From contig DATJHJ010000089.1 of assembly GCA_035494015.1 (NCBI GenBank), positions 1-64,000 on the forward strand: DNA of 64,000 nt, given 5' to 3'. This stretch comes from CADCTB01 sp035494015. GTDB taxonomy: Bacteria > Actinomycetota > Acidimicrobiia > Acidimicrobiales > AC-14. The position numbers and the translations under genes are program-made. Below are positions 1 through 7,765 of this stretch, in pieces. Under the pieces are notes generated by a model that worked only from the letters and a program-made list of their open reading frames with translations, did not search any database and was not told the origin of the DNA. How positions within the stretch are numbered: the stretch's first letter is position 1; each line of letters opens with the position of its first letter.

Positions 1-591
1 GTACTGGCGGCCCTGGCCCTCATCGCGTCCGCCGCCTGCTCCCCCAGCAGCGCCGACAAGGCCACCTCCGACCCCACCATCGCCACCGAACCCGCCCCCA
101 CGACAACCACCAACCCCAACGCCGTCCCCGCCGTCATCGACAACGCCTACGTCAATCGGGTTTTGGCAGGATTAGATGCCGTTGACGGTGATGTCACACG
201 TTTGGTTGTAAAGACGAAAACGATCCCTCGCGAGGCATACGACCGACTCAGATCGATCTACGCCGACGATAAGACACTTCAGACAGCGATCGATCTCATT
301 CAGGTCTACCTCCGCGGCGACCTATCGGGTTTTAACAAAGAACCGGGGAATCAGGCTACGACTGTGAATCAGCTCATCACGAGCAAGGCGAGTTGCATAT
401 TTGCACGAGTGCATCGCGATTATTCAGCGGTTGGACCAGGTGGGTCCGCTCCGTCCGATCGGACCTTTATTGCTGTCAAAAGACTGGACAATTCCCGGGA
501 CGTATCCGGATACAACCAGACTGGGTGGGCGATCGCCTACGAGGGATTTCTGCCGGACAACAGCCAGCCTCCTGACCCATGCCTAAACTAG
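1..591 (+). CDS. Putative lipoprotein, 5' end outside window
   Basis: The reading frame is open from base 1, so the start codon lies upstream. The first residues form a hydrophobic stretch ending in a lipobox (LIASAAC), so the protein is probably secreted and lipid-anchored; a Thr/Pro linker follows. The remaining ~145 residues match no family I recognise. Base composition drops sharply near position 155: the signal and linker are very GC-rich, the rest is clearly less so with more A/T-ending codons, which suggests a spliced-in C-terminal part or recent transfer. The stop overlaps the next start by 13 nt, so the two secreted proteins are probably co-translated. Function unknown. Confidence 0.7.
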   Translation, partial: VLAALALIASAACSPSSADKATSDPTIATEPAPTTTTNPNAVPAVIDNAYVNRVLAGLDAVDGDVTRLVVKTKTIPREAYDRLRSIYADDKTLQTAIDLIQVYLRGDLSGFNKEPGNQATTVNQLITSKASCIFARVHRDYSAVGPGGSAPSDRTFIAVKRLDNSRDVSGYNQTGWAIAYEGFLPDNSQPPDPCLN

Positions 592-1523
592 CGCTCGTAC
601 TCGCCGTATCAGTGTTCATTGCAGCATCGGTCGGCGTGAATCCGGCCGGCGCTCGGCAAGTTACACAAATGGCAGCCGTCGATGGAGATGGACCAACGGC
701 CGTGCCATCCGGCGTAAAGATTGCTGAATGTAGAGCCGGCAAGCTCGAGGGCACGTTCATATGCACAGATGCTGCTGGCAAAGTGGTTTACACATATTTC
801 GTACCGTCACAAACAAGTACAGTTGCAAAGACTTCCACCGGGTCCAGCTCCAGTTCGAACTCTGGTATCACATACGTACCCTACAATCGCCTGAGCACCG
901 GCGCAGATGGGAAACCGTGCGCCACCACTGGTTATGTCCCGGCCGGCCAAACTCCTCCAGATGAGCGACTTCTCGTGGATCCGAATCCCCGTGAAACGAA
1001 CATCCCGATCACTGGAAGCGACCTCGCCATCCTTCAGGACTATCCGCCTTGCCCGCTATCACCTCGAGCACCCGGCGAGCCGGCGCCATTGGAAACCAGG
1101 TCAATGGTAGCGGCACGATTCTGGGAGCAGCAGGTCGCCCTCCCAGTGCCAAAGCCTGCCATCGCCCCCGGCCGGGCAATTACCGGCAAACTTGCGTATC
1201 TTGAGACGAAAGGCAAAGTTTCCGATGTGTTCACGGACAGTACTGTTTTTGGCCCCGTTATCGTCAGGGCGACCGGCGCCTACACAGTCGACTGGGGTGA
1301 CGGCACTACCACCGGGCCACACTCGTTCGAAGGGGGCGAATGGCCGGATGGCAAGATCACCCACCAGTACACGAAGGTCGGGACCTACAACGTCGTCGTG
1401 ACCGAGAAATGGACCGCTCAATGGAGCCTTGACGGGGAGAGCGGGACGCTGCGCACCCTTCAGACGACCGGTCGGATCAATAACTTCCCGGTGGAACAGA
1501 TTCAGGCGGTGATCGGGCGATAG
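579..1523 (+). CDS. Secreted PKD-like domain protein
   Basis: A 314-residue protein with an N-terminal signal peptide (about residues 1-25, cleavage near AGA-RQ). Residues ~75-95 are Ser/Thr-rich. The C-terminal third has the signature of a PKD-type beta-sandwich (YTVDWGDGTT followed by HQYTKVGTYNVVV), a fold used in surface and matrix proteins. It ends FPVEQIQAVIGR, and nearly the same 12 residues close an ORF at 2674. GC content is below that of most of the window. It overlaps the upstream lipoprotein gene by 13 nt, implying an operon. The role is unknown; extracellular binding or assembly is only an inference from the fold. Confidence 0.7.
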   Translation: MPKLALVLAVSVFIAASVGVNPAGARQVTQMAAVDGDGPTAVPSGVKIAECRAGKLEGTFICTDAAGKVVYTYFVPSQTSTVAKTSTGSSSSSNSGITYVPYNRLSTGADGKPCATTGYVPAGQTPPDERLLVDPNPRETNIPITGSDLAILQDYPPCPLSPRAPGEPAPLETRSMVAARFWEQQVALPVPKPAIAPGRAITGKLAYLETKGKVSDVFTDSTVFGPVIVRATGAYTVDWGDGTTTGPHSFEGGEWPDGKITHQYTKVGTYNVVVTEKWTAQWSLDGESGTLRTLQTTGRINNFPVEQIQAVIGR

Positions 1524-1786
1524 CGAGAATCGAGCCCCTCGTTCGGGAGGCGCCCCCTCCTCCACAGCTCCTCGGAGTGCGACGACCCGTGCAGGAAGCT
1601 GAAGTTCGAGTGGCAGTGGAGCTCGGCGTAGTCGACTGTCGCGCTGCGCCGGACCACCGGCGGGGCCTGGTACTGGCCCCGGTGGTTGGACCACGCCGGG
1701 CTGTCCCCCCCGTCGGCGTTGTACGGTCGCCCGGACAGCCGCCGCTCCAGCTCCGCCCATGGCACCGGCGGGTTCGTCCACCCCAT
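1502..1786 (-). pseudogene. dnaE2: dnaE2 5' fragment (error-prone polymerase)
   Basis: The first ~73 codons match the start of DnaE2, the damage-inducible polymerase III alpha subunit of the actinobacterial mutasome: MGW-NPPVPWAELERRLSG, then YAELHCHSNFSFL of the PHP domain. Full-length DnaE2 is above 1000 residues; here the match ends near 1550-1567 where the lower-GC block with the two secreted-protein genes begins, and the frame stops at 1502. The promoter is still intact: a LexA box and -10 lie just upstream. imuB and imuA' are found 2.7 kb away in the expected order, so an ancestral imuA'-imuB-dnaE2 cluster was probably broken by rearrangement. A complete dnaE2 could exist elsewhere in the genome. 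Confidence 0.75.
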
Positions 1787-1793
1787 GCCGGCG

Positions 1794-1814
1794 AGTGTAA
1801 CGAACTCACGTTCG
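1794..1814 (-). promoter_or_regulatory. LexA (SOS) box and -10 of dnaE2 remnant
   Basis: CGAAC-N4-GTTCG at 1801-1814 matches the actinobacterial SOS box. On the minus strand it is followed by TACACT (1799-1794), then 7 nt and the ATG at 1786, which fits a leaderless promoter covered by LexA. Spacing from box to start codon is 14 nt, identical to the boxes at 6669 and 33593. Confidence 0.75.
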
Positions 1815-1894
1815 CCCCTTGCCGGCGAGTGAAACTACATGACATGGATGATGAGGGGGTAGACGAACCCATCCCCTGATAGGGTGCCCTCCTG

Positions 1895-2512
1895 GTGGGA
1901 TCGGCGTGGCGATTCGCTACGAAAGTGGGTGGCACGGCTACGGTCCTGCATGCCCGAGGCAAAGCCGTAATCGCCCTCGCCGTCGCCGTGTTCCTGGTCT
2001 GTGGCGCAGCGATCGCGAAGGCCGTCGGGGTGGGCTGGGGGGCTGCGACCTTCTTGGGTGCCCTATCCCTCCTTCTGTTCATCGTCGGCGTTCGCGTCCA
2101 AGGGGAACTTGATATGGGAGCCAAGGAAATCGAGTCCCTGAAGGCCGGTCTAGCGGGGGCACAATCCCAACCGGCCCCGCTGATCGGGGGTACCTGGACC
2201 GGCAACACGTTCGAGCACTTCGGGCAGTTTGTAGGTACGGGTCTCCCGGGTGGCGCAATCCCGGTCACCCCCGGCCTGCTGGAGTTCGACCGCCGCAGAC
2301 AGGTACTTGCGATCTTGGCAAAGCTCTATGCAGTGTGGCTGCCTGACACGGAGCGCATCGGGCTAGAAGCGGGAATCACACCGGTTCCGAAGGATTGGGC
2401 AGAGGCCCGGTTGGACGAGCTGGGCGAGACTTGGCGGCTCGCTGTGTACTCGACCAGAGTCGCGCCCCGCGAACTCATGGCTGGCTACGAACCGCCCACG
2501 CCAGCGCCGTAA
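1895..2512 (+). CDS. Membrane protein of unknown function (2 TM)
   Basis: A 205-residue protein from a GTG start; TAGGGT at 1880-1885, 9 nt before it, is a plausible leaderless -10. Two hydrophobic segments near residues 24-45 and 47-66 form a hairpin, leaving a cytosolic or periplasmic C-terminal domain of ~135 residues. That domain has a WLPDTERIGLEAGI stretch but no motif I can assign. It lies between the dnaE2 remnant and the sialidase-like gene, in the segment that now separates dnaE2 from imuB. No function proposed. Confidence 0.5.
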   Translation: MGSAWRFATKVGGTATVLHARGKAVIALAVAVFLVCGAAIAKAVGVGWGAATFLGALSLLLFIVGVRVQGELDMGAKEIESLKAGLAGAQSQPAPLIGGTWTGNTFEHFGQFVGTGLPGGAIPVTPGLLEFDRRRQVLAILAKLYAVWLPDTERIGLEAGITPVPKDWAEARLDELGETWRLAVYSTRVAPRELMAGYEPPTPAP

Positions 2513-2515
2513 CCG

Positions 2516-2674
2516 ATGCTGCTGTTCGTCTCGATCCCCGCCGTCACCCGATCTGCGCCGACTGCTCCTAGCTCGGCACGGCCGGTTCCCGCGAGCCAAG
2601 CCCTACTGGCCCTGGCCGAGTGGTGCGCATCGACATTCCCTGTCCAGCAGATTCAAGCGGTGATTGGGCGGTAG
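2516..2674 (+). pseudogene. 3' remnant of a paralogue of the 579-1523 gene
   Basis: An ORF of 52 codons starts 3 nt after the preceding stop. Only its end is informative: FPVQQIQAVIGR-stop, 11 of 12 residues identical to the end of the secreted protein that stops at 1523. Nucleotide identity over the last 39 nt (2636-2674) is 32 of 39, with mostly silent differences, so this was under protein-level selection before decay. The upstream 40 codons show no similarity and may be chance. Alternatively it is a short expressed ORF; I favour a gene remnant. Confidence 0.5.
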
Positions 2675-2682
2675 ATCGACAA

Positions 2683-2727
2683 CGACTGTGCAATGTTGTG
2701 GACTACAGCCACAACATTGCACAGTCG
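2683..2727. terminator. Perfect 19-bp hairpin between convergent genes
   Basis: Arms 2683-2701 and 2709-2727 are perfectly complementary with a 7-nt loop. The arm core TGCAATGTTGTGG is AT-rich for this genome. It lies 36 nt past the stop of the minus-strand sialidase-like gene and 9 nt past the plus-strand remnant, so a bidirectional terminator is the simplest reading. There is no clear T-run. No second copy was found in the window. Confidence 0.6.
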
Positions 2728-2762
2728 GCGGCGAGAGGGGCGGCGCGACGCCCGCGGACTCC

Positions 2763-4358
2763 CTATGGCACGGGTTCGGGGGACTTGGTGACTCGGCGGG
2801 CGGGGCGGGCGGCCGGCGGGTGCTGGCGGCGGGTCAACACCAAGGCCAGGCACATGGCCAGGCCCAGGCCGAGGAGGAGGCCGACCAGTCCGGCCTGGAA
2901 GCCGGTGACACGGTGGGGGGTGGCCTTTCCGAAGGTGACGGTGGAGGTGAAGATGTCCTGGGTGTTGCTGATGGCGTTGCCGTTGCGGGTGTCCGACCAG
3001 GCGACGACGGCACCCTCGTTGTAGGAGGCGATGGCCACCGGGGCCATGACGTCCATGTTGTTGATCCAGCTCCCGATGGTCCGGTCGATGGGGACGTCGT
3101 TGACCTTGGTGTTGTGGGTCCACGTGGCCCCGCCGTCGCGGGAGCTGGTGGTGTAGACGCTGGCGAACTTCCCCCGGTTGGAGAACAGGCTGAGGGTCTG
3201 GCCGTTGCCGACGGTGGAGGGCGGGAAGGGGTCGTCACGCCAGTCGTACCAGGCCACGTCCAACCGGCCACCCGAACTGAGCGAGATCTGCGGGTAGTGC
3301 TGGCCGACCTTGGTGCCCGGCGGGTCGTCGTTGAGCCGCTTGGGCTCGGTCCAGGTGGCGCCGTCCCGGGAGGTGGAGAAGTAGACGTCGAGGTCGCCCG
3401 TGCGGTTGTCGTGCCACACCACGTCGAAGACCTTCCGCGACGCGTCCCACACGGGGTAGGGCTCGCTGGCGTCGTTCGCCTCCGCGATCTCGTGGTCGAC
3501 CCAGGTCTTCCCGCCATCGGTCGACACGCTGGCGAACAGGCGGGTGACGGGCGGAGCGGGCGACGGGCCCTCCTGGTTGACCGGGAGGGTGGGGGCGGAC
3601 TCCCGCCAGAAGGCGAAGAGCTGGTTCCCCAGCACCACCGGGCGCGGCCCGTCGAAACCGTTGTTCCGGGAGAACATCAGCTGCGGCTCCGACCACGTCG
3701 CCCCGCCGTCCTCGGACACGGACATGTACGGGTTCGTCGTCCTGGCGGGCGTGAACCGGTTGTAGGACCGCCGCCACATGGCGTACAACCGCCGGGGGTT
3801 GGCGGGATCGATGGCGACATGGCCCTCGAAGTTGACCTCCATCTCCACACCCGGCTCGGGGGCCGCCTTGCCGGGGTCGATGGCGGACGTCTGCCACGAC
3901 CGGCCCCCGTCCGAGGACCGGCCGATCAGGACGCTGCGCGACCCGTTCTTGTCGGGCGCGTTGGCCTGGAAGACGTCGTAGATGGTGCCGTCCGGCCCCT
4001 GCTTGAGTTCGGTGCGGATGTTCTGCGAGGTGGCGTAGCCCATGGCGCAGTTCCGGGTGTACGGGTCGAGCGTGGGCGTGGCCTCTGGCCGCCACGTGGC
4101 CCCCCGGTCGGTGGACACCGAGAACTTGCAGGCACCGGTGGTCATCTCCGAGTAGGCCAGGTAGACGGTGTTCGAGTCGTCCTTGTCGACGAGCAGGGCG
4201 GGCCCCTCCTCGTCGCGGGACAGGGGCAGCACCTTCTCCGTGCGGTTGACCTGGACCGCGGCCGCCGGCGTGGCCGCCCCTTTGGCCTCCGCGGTGCACG
4301 CCCCCACCAACACGCCCAGCACCACGGCCGCGAGCACTCGCCGCGTCGCCACCCTCAT
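2763..4358 (-). CDS. BNR/Asp-box repeat sialidase-like lipoprotein
   Basis: A 531-residue secreted protein. The N-terminus is a lipoprotein signal (VLVGAC, Cys near residue 20). At least five Asp-box motifs of the S-x-D-x-G-x-x-W type follow (STDRGATW, SSDGGRSW, SEDGGATW, STDGGKTW, SSRDGGATW), the hallmark of six-bladed beta-propeller sialidases and related proteins. A hydrophobic segment near the C-terminus followed by RRQ suggests a second membrane anchor. Sialidase activity is not proven: Asp-boxes also occur in non-hydrolytic propellers and I cannot locate the full Arg triad. ATG at 4358 is preferred over an in-frame TTG at 4364. A hairpin follows the stop. Confidence 0.75.
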   Translation of the reverse strand: MRVATRRVLAAVVLGVLVGACTAEAKGAATPAAAVQVNRTEKVLPLSRDEEGPALLVDKDDSNTVYLAYSEMTTGACKFSVSTDRGATWRPEATPTLDPYTRNCAMGYATSQNIRTELKQGPDGTIYDVFQANAPDKNGSRSVLIGRSSDGGRSWQTSAIDPGKAAPEPGVEMEVNFEGHVAIDPANPRRLYAMWRRSYNRFTPARTTNPYMSVSEDGGATWSEPQLMFSRNNGFDGPRPVVLGNQLFAFWRESAPTLPVNQEGPSPAPPVTRLFASVSTDGGKTWVDHEIAEANDASEPYPVWDASRKVFDVVWHDNRTGDLDVYFSTSRDGATWTEPKRLNDDPPGTKVGQHYPQISLSSGGRLDVAWYDWRDDPFPPSTVGNGQTLSLFSNRGKFASVYTTSSRDGGATWTHNTKVNDVPIDRTIGSWINNMDVMAPVAIASYNEGAVVAWSDTRNGNAISNTQDIFTSTVTFGKATPHRVTGFQAGLVGLLLGLGLAMCLALVLTRRQHPPAARPARRVTKSPEPVP

Positions 4359-4448
4359 TTCCAAGAATTCCCCCCGTGTTGCACGACTTCCCGCCGGTTT
4401 ACCGGCGACAACCCCGTCACTTCAATAGATGCAGCCGACATACAGCGT

Positions 4449-5978
4449 TCAGTCGTAGGTCGCCTCCACCTCCCACCGGTCGCCGTGCTGGGACAGGAGG
4501 TGGGCGACACCGTCGGCCGTCACCACCTGCCAGCGGGCCCGCTGCCGGGCGGCCGCGGCGTCCCACCACCGCTCGTCGAGCGGCCACGGCCCGGCCCACG
4601 ACGTGACCGCCGACCACGGGCCACCGGCCACAGACAACCGGCCACCGGCCACCTCGGCGGCCACGGGCACGGGGTGCACGACCGCGGGCGCGGGCGACGG
4701 GATCCTCCCCGGCCACGGCGGCCGCCCAGACCCCGACGACGCCGACGACCCCGCCCCCGACCCCGGCAAAGACTCCCCCCACGGGACTAGGCGGACCTGC
4801 TCGGCCGGGCTGCGACCACCGGCGGGCACCGCCACCACCACCGCCTCGGGCCCCAGCATCCCCTGGACCCGGGCCAGAGCCCGGGCCACCCGCTCGGCCG
4901 CCGCCCGATCACCCCCCCAGAAGCCGAGCTGGCGACCGTCGTCGGCGCGGACCTCCTCGGGGACGAGCCGGAGCAGGGTCAGCCCGCCGGACGGGCGCTC
5001 GGCGTCGCCGTCGACCGACGCCGCGCTCATCCACCCGTCGAGCTGCCAGCGGACCCGGTCGGCGAGGGCCGCCGCGCCCCGGCCGCTGCCGCTCTGGCCG
5101 TCGAGCCGCCACCGCCGGCCCAGGCGCTCGCCGTGCTCCCACTCCGCCTCGACCAGGACCAGGGTGGCGGTCAGGCCGTCGGCGGCCAGGCGCTCGTGGA
5201 GGCGGTCGGCCATCCCCTTGGCCACGAAGGCCGCCGTCTCCAGGCGGTCGGCGGGGGGGTCCAGCTCGACGGTCACGGCCAGGTCGGGGGGCGGGACGCG
5301 TGCGGCCAGCGGGCGCTCGTCGAGGCCCCGGGCCAGGCGATGGGCGACGGCGCCATCGGGCCCGAACCGGGCCAGCACGGCGGGCGCCGGCAACATCGCC
5401 AGCTGGCCGAGGGTGCGGATGCCCAGCCGCACCAGCAGGTCGGGTAGCTCGCCGCCCAGCGTGGACACGCCGAAGTCGGCCAGGAAGGCGGCGCTGGCCC
5501 CGACCGGCACCACCACACCCCGCCGGGCCGCCCGCTCGGCCGCGAACAACCCGTCGGCCACCCCCACCCGGCACTCGGCCCCTCCGGCCCCTCCGGCGAC
5601 GGCGGCCACCGCGGCCACCACCCGAGCAGCCAACGCCTCGTCGCCCCCGAAGTAGCGCGACGGCCCCCGGGTGGCGAGCGCGCACACACCCGGCCGGACG
5701 ATCTCGACCCCGGTGGTGAAGGCCTCGACGGCGGCGACCACCGGCTCGAAGGCCCGGGCGTCGCCCGCCGGGTCGTGGTCGACCACCACCAGCCCGGGGC
5801 AGCGGGCTTCGGCTTGGCGTCGGCGCAGGCCACGCGCCACCCCTTCGACCCGGGCCGGGGCCGAGCAGGCCACGACCCGCCCGGCTTCGAGCACGGCCGC
5901 CGGCCGGTCGCACAACCCCGCCGCCACCACCGGCCAGTCAGGACACCACACGACGAGCGTGCGGACGGCGCTGCTCAT
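4449..5978 (-). CDS. imuB: ImuB, Y-family polymerase-like mutasome protein
   Basis: A 509-residue member of the ImuB branch of Y-family polymerases, which lack polymerase activity and act as the adaptor joining ImuA', DnaE2 and the beta clamp in damage-induced mutagenesis (family knowledge). The N-terminus (TLVVWCPDWPVVAA) lacks the usual acidic catalytic motif. The segment ALATRGPSRYFGGDEALA is the characteristic palm/thumb region. The start at 5978 is set by a good Shine-Dalgarno (AGGAGG, 6 nt spacing). It overlaps the imuA' end by 41 nt, so the two are translationally coupled. In mycobacteria dnaE2 is part of the same response; here it is truncated 2.7 kb downstream. Confidence 0.85.
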   Translation of the reverse strand: MSSAVRTLVVWCPDWPVVAAGLCDRPAAVLEAGRVVACSAPARVEGVARGLRRRQAEARCPGLVVVDHDPAGDARAFEPVVAAVEAFTTGVEIVRPGVCALATRGPSRYFGGDEALAARVVAAVAAVAGGAGGAECRVGVADGLFAAERAARRGVVVPVGASAAFLADFGVSTLGGELPDLLVRLGIRTLGQLAMLPAPAVLARFGPDGAVAHRLARGLDERPLAARVPPPDLAVTVELDPPADRLETAAFVAKGMADRLHERLAADGLTATLVLVEAEWEHGERLGRRWRLDGQSGSGRGAAALADRVRWQLDGWMSAASVDGDAERPSGGLTLLRLVPEEVRADDGRQLGFWGGDRAAAERVARALARVQGMLGPEAVVVAVPAGGRSPAEQVRLVPWGESLPGSGAGSSASSGSGRPPWPGRIPSPAPAVVHPVPVAAEVAGGRLSVAGGPWSAVTSWAGPWPLDERWWDAAAARQRARWQVVTADGVAHLLSQHGDRWEVEATYD

Positions 5979-6654
5979 CGACCACCTCCTGCACGCCACC
6001 CTCGGGACCGGGGAGCCACAGGGCCACCCGGCGCTCCCGGGCCGCCGCCCCCCTGCCCCCGGCGACCACCTCGACCCGCCTGGCCCGCAACCGCCCGTGG
6101 CCCCGGCCCACCCCCTCCCAGGTCGACGAGACCACCGTCAACCGGATCTCGGCCGGCTCCGACCACCCGTCCCCCACCACCACCAGCACCCCGGCCCGCT
6201 CCCGCACCCGGGCCGTGAGCCGCCGGGCGTCGGCGGCCCGCAACCCCCGCACCGGCCGGGCCAGCACCACGTCGCAGGCGTCGAGCAGGGCGGCGACCAC
6301 CCATGCCCATCCTCCCGGCCCCCCCGGCTCCGGCCCGGGCGACGCCACCAGCGGGATGCGCTCGAGCACCACCCCCAGCTCGGCGGCGGCGGCCAGGCCG
6401 AGGGCGGGCAGGCCGACCGCCGCGCCCCACGACCCCTCCGCCGACGCCGCGGCCAGCAGCGACAGGGCGAGCGAGGTGGCACCCGTCCCGGCCGCCCCCG
6501 CCGCCCCCACCGTCACCACCGATCCCCGCCGCAGCCCGCCGGCGGGCAGCAGCGGTCGGAGGGCGGGCAGCACGGGCAGCAGCCGCTCCCCGGCCAGGGC
6601 CACCGGCTGGGCCCGCTCGACCAGCTCGGGGGAAAGGGGGGCGACGACGGCCAC
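5938..6654 (-). CDS. imuA: ImuA'-like RecA-fold mutasome protein
   Basis: A 238-residue protein directly upstream of and overlapping imuB. It has the layout of ImuA': a degenerate RecA-type P-loop (VTVGAAGAAGTGATSLAL), then AAELGVVLERIPLV and a VVLARP segment. ImuA' works with ImuB and DnaE2 in SOS mutagenesis. The GTG start at 6654 lies 6 nt after a TAGACT -10 and 14 nt after a perfect LexA box, so the message is probably leaderless and SOS-induced. Sequence divergence in this family is high; position and promoter carry much of the assignment. Confidence 0.75.
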   Translation of the reverse strand: MAVVAPLSPELVERAQPVALAGERLLPVLPALRPLLPAGGLRRGSVVTVGAAGAAGTGATSLALSLLAAASAEGSWGAAVGLPALGLAAAAELGVVLERIPLVASPGPEPGGPGGWAWVVAALLDACDVVLARPVRGLRAADARRLTARVRERAGVLVVVGDGWSEPAEIRLTVVSSTWEGVGRGHGRLRARRVEVVAGGRGAAARERRVALWLPGPEGGVQEVVDEQRRPHARRVVS

Positions 6655-6660
6655 CTGCCC

Positions 6661-6682
6661 AGTCTAGACGAACGTTTGTTCG
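6661..6682 (-). promoter_or_regulatory. LexA box and -10 of imuA'-imuB
   Basis: CGAAC-GTTT-GTTCG at 6669-6682 is a perfect SOS palindrome. Read on the minus strand it is followed by TC, then TAGACT (6666-6661), 6 nt, and the GTG at 6654. Confidence 0.85.
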
Positions 6683-6685
6683 GTT

Positions 6686-7078
6686 CTACAGGTCGTCGGG
6701 ATAGATGACGTCGATCTCGGCGATCGACCTCGAAAAGTCCCTCCGGTTGTTCGTGATGAAGCGGTCGGCACCGGCGGCGACCGCGGTGGCGAGGTGGACC
6801 GCATCGGCGGCCCGCAGCCCGTACGCAGTCGCCAGCGCCGTCGCCAGCGCAGCCGTCGCCCGATCGGTTGGCAGCAGCTCGAGCCGGCCGAGGAGCCCGG
6901 CAAGGGCGGCCAGCTCGTCATCGGCGCCGTCTCGCAAAGGCTTGGCCAGAAGCTCGGGAAGGAGCAGCACCGAACCGATACCGGCCATCGGCCTGGCAAA
7001 CAGCGGTCGAACTCGACGTCCCAACTGGTGACCCGCTGCCGCGGCGTAGATGAGCACGTCCGCATCGAACGCATCCAC
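6686..7078 (-). CDS. PIN-domain toxin (VapC-like ribonuclease)
   Basis: A 130-residue PIN-domain protein. The acidic residues expected of a metal-dependent RNase are visible: D near the start (FDADVLIYAA), E in LLPELLAKPL, D in LRAADAVHLA, and the terminal FITNNRRDF motif. It begins with GTG two nt after the antitoxin stop and is therefore coupled to it. PIN toxins of this type cleave RNA and are held inactive by the partner antitoxin. The pair adjoins the imuA' promoter on the same strand; it is transcribed from its own promoter at 7382-7408. Confidence 0.8.
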   Translation of the reverse strand: MDAFDADVLIYAAAAGHQLGRRVRPLFARPMAGIGSVLLLPELLAKPLRDGADDELAALAGLLGRLELLPTDRATAALATALATAYGLRAADAVHLATAVAAGADRFITNNRRDFSRSIAEIDVIYPDDL

Positions 7079-7080
7079 CG

Positions 7081-7374
7081 TTACCGCGTCGATCGGCTGG
7101 TCCGGACTTCGGCCAGGAGCTCCTCTGCCCGATCGAGGGAAATGGCGCCTTCCTGCGGCAAGGGCGAGCGCCGACCCTCATCCAGGAGCTCCCGCACCCG
7201 CTCGGCCGTCGCCAATGCCGGATCCATGCGTCGCACCCGCAGGGCGTCCGGGTGGACCAGGACGGCGACCGGGCGCCCGTGACGGGTGACCGTCACCTCC
7301 TCCCCGGCGAGGACGCGATCGAGCAACTGCGGCAGCGCGGCCCTGGCCTCGCTGACCGACACCGACCTGGACAT
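7081..7374 (-). CDS. Phd/YefM-family antitoxin
   Basis: A 97-residue protein with the Phd/YefM DNA-binding N-terminus: SVSEARAALPQLLDRVLAGE, then VTVTRHGRPVAVLVHPD. The C-terminal ~40 residues are charged (RVRELLDEGRR) and would wrap the PIN toxin encoded 2 nt downstream. Antitoxins of this family repress their own operon by binding palindromes in the promoter; three phased TGTACA-like boxes sit directly upstream. The ATG lies 6 nt from the predicted -10, so the mRNA is probably leaderless. Confidence 0.85.
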   Translation of the reverse strand: MSRSVSVSEARAALPQLLDRVLAGEEVTVTRHGRPVAVLVHPDALRVRRMDPALATAERVRELLDEGRRSPLPQEGAISLDRAEELLAEVRTSRSTR

Positions 7375-7381
7375 GAACGGA

Positions 7382-7408
7382 TCGTACACCGATGTACAGG
7401 TCTGTACA
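7382..7408 (-). promoter_or_regulatory. Toxin-antitoxin promoter with three phased operator boxes
   Basis: Hexamers CGTACA (7383-7388), TGTACA (7393-7398) and TGTACA (7403-7408) start exactly 10 bp apart, so they face the same side of the helix. On the minus strand a TTGTAC -35 and TACGAT -10 with 17-nt spacing overlap all three boxes, and the antitoxin ATG follows 6 nt later. This is a typical autorepression layout. Confidence 0.7.
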
Positions 7409-7412
7409 ATCC

Positions 7413-7727
7413 CTAGCCCGTGGGCTCGGCGACCTCGACGCCCTCGCGGTAATAGGTGAACAGGCCGCTGATGATGTCCTCCAGGCCGGTGGTCGTGGCG
7501 CCGGGGGCCAGGTCCAGGGTGACCATGTTCGAGTACACGTGGACACCCTCGATGCCGCCCACCTCGAACAGCCGGCGGGCCAGCTCGTCGACCGGGCGGT
7601 GGCGGACCACGTCGGCGGGCGAGTGGTACCGCTCGTGGCCCATCCCGGTGAGGCTGCGGTTGAGCTCGAAGATGGCGACGTCCGGTCGGATCGACGGTTT
7701 GCGGCTGACGGTGATGAGCTGGCCCAT
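7413..7727 (-). CDS. Nfu/NifU N-terminal-like domain protein
   Basis: A 104-residue protein. The pattern PDVAIFELNRSLTG, then DELARRLFEVGGIEGVHVYS and NMVTLDLAP resembles the Nfu N-terminal domain (Nfu_N), where a short helix ending in 'veg V' precedes a beta strand. It lacks the C-terminal CxxC Fe-S scaffold domain of full Nfu, so a scaffold role is doubtful. It stands alone, divergent from the AI-2E transporter gene and upstream of the toxin-antitoxin promoter. Family placement is tentative. Confidence 0.55.
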   Translation of the reverse strand: MGQLITVSRKPSIRPDVAIFELNRSLTGMGHERYHSPADVVRHRPVDELARRLFEVGGIEGVHVYSNMVTLDLAPGATTTGLEDIISGLFTYYREGVEVAEPTG

Positions 7728-7752
7728 ACCGCTGGAACAGTACCTCCCTGGG

Positions 7753-7758
7753 TAATCT
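7753..7758 (+). promoter_or_regulatory. -10 hexamer, leaderless AI-2E transporter gene
   Basis: TAATCT is followed by 7 nt and the GTG at 7766; no Shine-Dalgarno is visible. This matches the TAnnnT-N6-9-start layout seen at several other genes in the window. Confidence 0.45.
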
Positions 7759-7765
7759 CGGACCT

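Noticed and set aside
155..1523. Insertion sequence or transposon as cause of the dnaE2 break
   Set aside because: The low-GC block has no transposase, and I could not find terminal inverted repeats or a target-site duplication at its edges.
2664..4790. Long plus-strand open frame opposite the sialidase-like and imuB genes
   Set aside because: Its translation is low-complexity Gly/Arg/Val/Pro sequence, as produced by the opposite strand of GC-rich coding DNA; the minus-strand genes have real motifs.
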